A program made the translations under genes and the position numbers. A stretch of 64,000 bases of DNA from JAQWCH01 sp050952725. GTDB taxonomy: Bacteria; Bacillota_I; Bacilli_A; RFN20; CAG-826. The notes below the pieces were generated by a model. It did no database searches, was not told the DNA's origin, and saw only the letters and a list, made by a program, of their open reading frames with translations. Numbering within the stretch: the first letter of the stretch is position 1; every line of letters begins with the position of its first letter. Location: the NCBI GenBank assembly GCA_050952725.1, contig JBMNLN010000001.1:310001-374000 (forward strand), given 5' to 3'. Below, in pieces: positions 60,993 to 64,000 of the stretch.

Positions 60993-61865
60993 TTATTTAA
61001 TTTCCGGATTAAAGTCGACTAAAAAGGTTTGGTAGCCTTTTTGTTCATATTTATCGCGGAGGTAACGAAGTTTAATCTCATTACGACTAATGATGTAAAC
61101 CGCTGAACCCGCTCCTGTCATCTCCACAATAAAATCGCCTTCTTTTTTTAAACTATTTTTGATTTTGCCGACCGCTGGTAAAAGGCGAACCGCTGCAGAG
61201 GTTAAATCGTTATGGAATAGTTTTTTATGTGTATGATCAACGCCGCTTTCTAAAGCTTTAAGGAGTTTTTCGATATCTGGTTTTTCTTCAGTGACTGGGG
61301 CGGCATCATAGGCTTTATAAACATCTCGAGTAACCAAAGACTCCTCCGGTTTAACCAACAAGACTTTTTGGCCTTTATTTCTTACTTCAATTGGGGTGAT
61401 TTCTTCACCGACACCTTGAAGACGAGCGGGTTTTTGTTTCAAGAAGAAAGGAACATCACTACCGATTTCTTTGCCAAGAGCAACTAAATCTTCTTCCTTT
61501 GCAGGAAGATCAAAGATTTCTACTAAAGCGCGGATGATGGTCGCGGCATCAGAAGAACCCCCGCCAAGACCAGCACCAATTGGAATACTTTTTTCAATAT
61601 GAATCGCAAGATTTTCTTTAAATCCATATTTTGCACGCATGCGATTAAGAGCCACAAAGGCTAAGTTGTCGCTTTCACGAACGTTGTGTCCTTCTGTGTA
61701 AATGAATGATCTCGGGGCTGTTTCTGGTAAAACTGAGATGGTGATGCGATCGTATAAATCAATCGGCACCATAATCATATCTAAATCATGATAGCCGTTG
61801 GGAAGAAGACCGCGGATGCGTAAATAGAGGTTAATTTTTGCATAAGCACGATATTCGCGTTCCAT
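60993..61865 (-). CDS. ispE: 4-diphosphocytidyl-2-C-methyl-D-erythritol kinase
   Basis: A 290-aa GHMP kinase of the non-mevalonate (MEP) isoprenoid pathway. AYAKINLYLRI is the N-terminal signature, PIGAGLGGGSSDAATIIRAL the ATP-binding loop, and MTGAGSAVY the third GHMP motif. It shows that isoprenoid precursors are made by the MEP route. AGGAGG precedes the start. Confidence 0.94.
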   Translation of the reverse strand: MEREYRAYAKINLYLRIRGLLPNGYHDLDMIMVPIDLYDRITISVLPETAPRSFIYTEGHNVRESDNLAFVALNRMRAKYGFKENLAIHIEKSIPIGAGLGGGSSDAATIIRALVEIFDLPAKEEDLVALGKEIGSDVPFFLKQKPARLQGVGEEITPIEVRNKGQKVLLVKPEESLVTRDVYKAYDAAPVTEEKPDIEKLLKALESGVDHTHKKLFHNDLTSAAVRLLPAVGKIKNSLKKEGDFIVEMTGAGSAVYIISRNEIKLRYLRDKYEQKGYQTFLVDFNPEIK

Positions 61866-61963
61866 ATATACTCCTCCTGAGAATTGGTTTTATTTTGTTA
61901 ATATTTATATTTTACACTCTCTAGACAAAAAAACGAAAACCACTTTGAATTCTGATGTTTTTA

Positions 61964-62788
61964 TCAAAAATCTAAATATTGATATAACTCTAAATAAAAA
62001 ATTGGATCAAGTTGCTCAGGACGAGAATTCATTTGGGTTTTGAGTGTTTTGAGAGTGATTTGCGCTTTGTTTTTATCTTTCAAATAAAGAGTTAAGTTAT
62101 TAAATATTGTTTTACGACGACTAAGAAACATCGCTTTAGTTAAAGAGAAAACTCCGTTAATCACCTCTTGTGGATAGCGATGATGGAAACGGAAATGATA
62201 TATAGTTGAAGTTACATGAGGGCGAGGATAAAAAGCTTCTCGAGGAATGTTAATGACAACCTTTCCCTCAGTAAACAAAGCTAATAAAATTGCTAGTGGA
62301 CCATATTCTTTATCACCTGTTTTCGCTTTTAATCTCCCGATTACTTCCCTTTGTACCATGAAATAAAAATCGCTTACTCCCGATGATTCTTTAATTACTT
62401 TTTCAATCACTGAGGTGGTTATGTTATATGGAAGATTTGAAATAATGCGCAAGGGTGTGGGAAATTCATGAATTTTGCATTGAAGAATATTTTTGTTTAT
62501 CAGTTTTAAATTAGAGGCATTATGAAAATTAGCCTGCAAAAACGCAGTTAATTTGCGATCAATTTCCACGGCAAAAACCTGTGCTCCACTTTTGACTAAT
62601 TTTTCCGTAAGCGCACCTAGTCCAGGACCAATTTCTAAGATGTTTTCGCCTTTTTTAGGATTAAAAGCGGTAATGATTTCATCAATTAGTTTTTGATCAA
62701 GTAAAAAGTTTTGCCCATAGCGTTTTAAAGGAGCGGTTTTCATCATTTTCATTAAAGCTTCGACATCACTTGGTTTTGAAATTGGCAT
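61964..62788 (-). CDS. ksgA: 16S rRNA (adenine(1518)/(1519)-N6) dimethyltransferase
   Basis: A 274-aa methyltransferase. KRYGQNFLLDQKLIDEI is the N-terminal signature, ILEIGPGLGALTEKL binds SAM, and ISNLPYNITTSVI is the catalytic NLPY motif. ATG 62788 has GGAG 7 nt upstream and overlaps the end of rnmV by 23 bp, so it is kept in spite of the overlap. Confidence 0.95.
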   Translation of the reverse strand: MPISKPSDVEALMKMMKTAPLKRYGQNFLLDQKLIDEIITAFNPKKGENILEIGPGLGALTEKLVKSGAQVFAVEIDRKLTAFLQANFHNASNLKLINKNILQCKIHEFPTPLRIISNLPYNITTSVIEKVIKESSGVSDFYFMVQREVIGRLKAKTGDKEYGPLAILLALFTEGKVVINIPREAFYPRPHVTSTIYHFRFHHRYPQEVINGVFSLTKAMFLSRRKTIFNNLTLYLKDKNKAQITLKTLKTQMNSRPEQLDPIFYLELYQYLDF

Positions 62789-63320
62789 AAGCGAGCTCCT
62801 TTGTTATTTCCTCAAAAGAAACATTAAGTTGATTGAGCCTTTTTAGGAGGGTTTTGCCGTTAGTTTCGCCAAAACGGTAATGTTTTCCTAAATAAGTCCT
62901 TTTCGCACGGGCGTCTTTTGTTCCAATAAGTCCCAATTTAAATAGATGATTAAAGGTCAGGGTTCCTTTGTTTTTCGTCGTTCCTAAAACGATGTGGTTA
63001 AAAGCCTCTAAAATTGTGTCGTCATCAGCGTTTTCCACACCTATCTTATTCTTTTTTTGGCATTTTTCTCGAGGAAAAAACACGTGATAAACCTCACCTA
63101 TTTCCTGTTCTAAACGTGCGCGAATTTGTTCGCCTGGACCATCAGGATCAGTCAGTAAAATAATCGGGTAGGTTTTTGATAGGGTTTTGATATATTCTAT
63201 TGTTTCACGTGAAACTTCTGAGCCGTTTGTTTGCACAAAGTTGCTTTTTATAATCGAGGAAAGGCGCTGCTCGTCCTTCTTGCCTTCAACCACGATGACC
63301 GCATGAGAAAAGTCGAGCAT
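62766..63320 (-). CDS. rnmV: Ribonuclease M5
   Basis: A 184-aa Toprim nuclease that matures 5S rRNA. The Toprim domain has VIVVEGKKDEQRLSSI with the catalytic Glu, and ILLTDPDGPGEQIR with the DxD pair. The C-terminal part is the family-specific region. It starts 2 bp after tatD and overlaps ksgA, the usual order in Bacillota. Confidence 0.93.
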   Translation of the reverse strand: MLDFSHAVIVVEGKKDEQRLSSIIKSNFVQTNGSEVSRETIEYIKTLSKTYPIILLTDPDGPGEQIRARLEQEIGEVYHVFFPREKCQKKNKIGVENADDDTILEAFNHIVLGTTKNKGTLTFNHLFKLGLIGTKDARAKRTYLGKHYRFGETNGKTLLKRLNQLNVSFEEITKELAYANFKTK

Positions 63321-63322
63321 CT

Positions 63323-64000
63323 TTAAATTTTAAACAACCTTTCCGCGTTTGCGCTCGTTTGCTGAGCGACCTCTTCTAAAGAGAGTTTTTTAATCGCACT
63401 AATTTCTTTAGCAACAAGAGGAATTAAAGAGCATTCGTTTAGTTGACCTCGGTAAGGATGAGGGGCGAGATAGGGACAATCAGTTTCGATTAATAACCAC
63501 TCTAACGGTACAACTTCTGCAACTTCTTTTGGGGTTTTTGCATTTTTAAAAGTAACTGGCCCGGCTAAAGAGATATAAAGTCCAAGTTCGATATATTGAA
63601 GTGCCATCTCCTTGGAGCCAGAATAACAATGCATTACACCTTGATAAGTAGGGATGTTTTCTCTGAGAATGTTATAAGTATCTAGACTGGCCTCGCGGGA
63701 ATGAACAATAATCGGCTTTTGAATCTCGTTAGCGATGTGAATTTGCTTAACAAAATACTCGCGTTGTCTTAGTCGCGAATTTTCATCCTTGCTCCAATAA
63801 TAATCAAGACCTATTTCACCAATAGCGACAACTTTTTCATCTTGGGCGAGTTCTTTAATCCGTCTTAACGATTCATCATCGATATTTTTTAGATTTTCTG
63901 GATGAAAGCCCACGGCCGCATAAATAAAAGAATAGTGATGTGCCAACTCAATTGCTTTCCGCGAAGAGGCCTCGTCCCATCCAACCACAATGATTTTTTT
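63323..64000 (-). CDS. tatD: TatD-family metal-dependent hydrolase, N-terminus beyond right edge
   Basis: The C-terminal 226 codons of a TatD-family deoxyribonuclease. Metal-site segments present are GFHPEN, VAIGEIGLDYYW, KPIIVHSREAS, MHCYSGS and IETDCPYLAPHPYRG. The frame is open to the window end (KKIIVVGWDEASS), so the gene continues to the right and the N-terminal HxH motif is outside. An apparent GTG start at 63988 is internal. Confidence 0.92.
   Translation of the reverse strand, partial: KKIIVVGWDEASSRKAIELAHHYSFIYAAVGFHPENLKNIDDESLRRIKELAQDEKVVAIGEIGLDYYWSKDENSRLRQREYFVKQIHIANEIQKPIIVHSREASLDTYNILRENIPTYQGVMHCYSGSKEMALQYIELGLYISLAGPVTFKNAKTPKEVAEVVPLEWLLIETDCPYLAPHPYRGQLNECSLIPLVAKEISAIKKLSLEEVAQQTSANAERLFKI

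Noticed and set aside
1..64000. CRISPR arrays, insertion sequences, prophage, rRNA or tRNA genes
   Set aside because: No regularly spaced repeats, transposase or phage-like reading frames, or cloverleaf sequences other than the tmRNA ends were seen on reading both strands.

Overview
The window is a 64 kb piece of a low-GC bacterial chromosome, most likely from an uncultured Bacillota (Bacilli or Erysipelotrichia-like) or a close relative of the Mollicutes. The evidence is the AT-rich codon use, AAGGAGG-type ribosome binding sites and gene neighbourhoods in Bacillus-like order: tatD-rnmV-ksgA-ispE-glmU, pth-mfd-rqcP-tilS-ftsH-dus-lysS, rpsF-ssb-rpsR and gdpP-rplI-dnaB-walJ-rlmH. TGA is used as a stop in several genes (the GNAT protein, the S4 protein, the RsuA-family neighbour), so the code is standard and not the Mycoplasma code. 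Genes for undecaprenyl-phosphate handling (DUF368, PAP2), GlmU, a lipoprotein and exported surface proteins suggest a walled or at least surface-decorated cell. A starch-binding-like exported protein would fit a gut or rumen habitat; that is inference.

Layout. 1-4055 (minus): an operon tcdA-GNAT-patatin-glycosyltransferase-like gene cut by the left edge, preceded by rbsK. 4225-7145 (plus): an ion transporter of the NhaD/ArsB superfamily and an aldehyde dehydrogenase. 7178-17463 (minus): exonuclease III, a PPi-type phosphofructokinase, a complete F1Fo ATP synthase operon (atpI-like, B, E, F, H, A, G, D, C) and glyA. 17571-20755 (plus): GDPD, an MFS transporter and a NagD-like phosphatase. 20771-24152 (minus): PTS IIC-like protein, udk, a 72-aa unknown, a chloramphenicol-acetyltransferase-like protein and a lipoprotein. 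24319-24689: tmRNA on the minus strand. 24815-28917: an accessory surface region with two exported, C-terminally anchored proteins around a membrane protein of unknown function. 28969-42802 and on to 47106: mostly housekeeping operons on the minus strand (rlmH, walJ, dnaB, rplI, gdpP, rpsR, ssb, rpsF, lysS, dus, ftsH, tilS, rqcP, mfd, pth). 47197-53875 (plus): DUF368 and PAP2 lipid-carrier genes, a pseudouridine synthase, and a TetR regulator with a heterodimeric ABC exporter. 53899-56557 (minus): an FGGY kinase overlapping a phosphodiesterase-type gene. 56884-59517 (plus): ppdK. 59581-64000 (minus): glmU, ispE, ksgA, rnmV and tatD, the last cut by the right edge.

Two physiological themes stand out. 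First, pyrophosphate-linked glycolysis: a PPi-type phosphofructokinase lies directly behind the ATP synthase operon with no visible terminator between them, and pyruvate phosphate dikinase lies elsewhere in the window. Second, the ATP synthase c subunit carries an extra glutamate in helix 1 in addition to the helix 2 glutamate, the arrangement known from Na+-coupled two-carboxylate rotors. No mobile element, CRISPR array, rRNA or tRNA gene was seen; the window is mostly ordinary core genome, with 21.9-29.3 kb as the accessory stretch.
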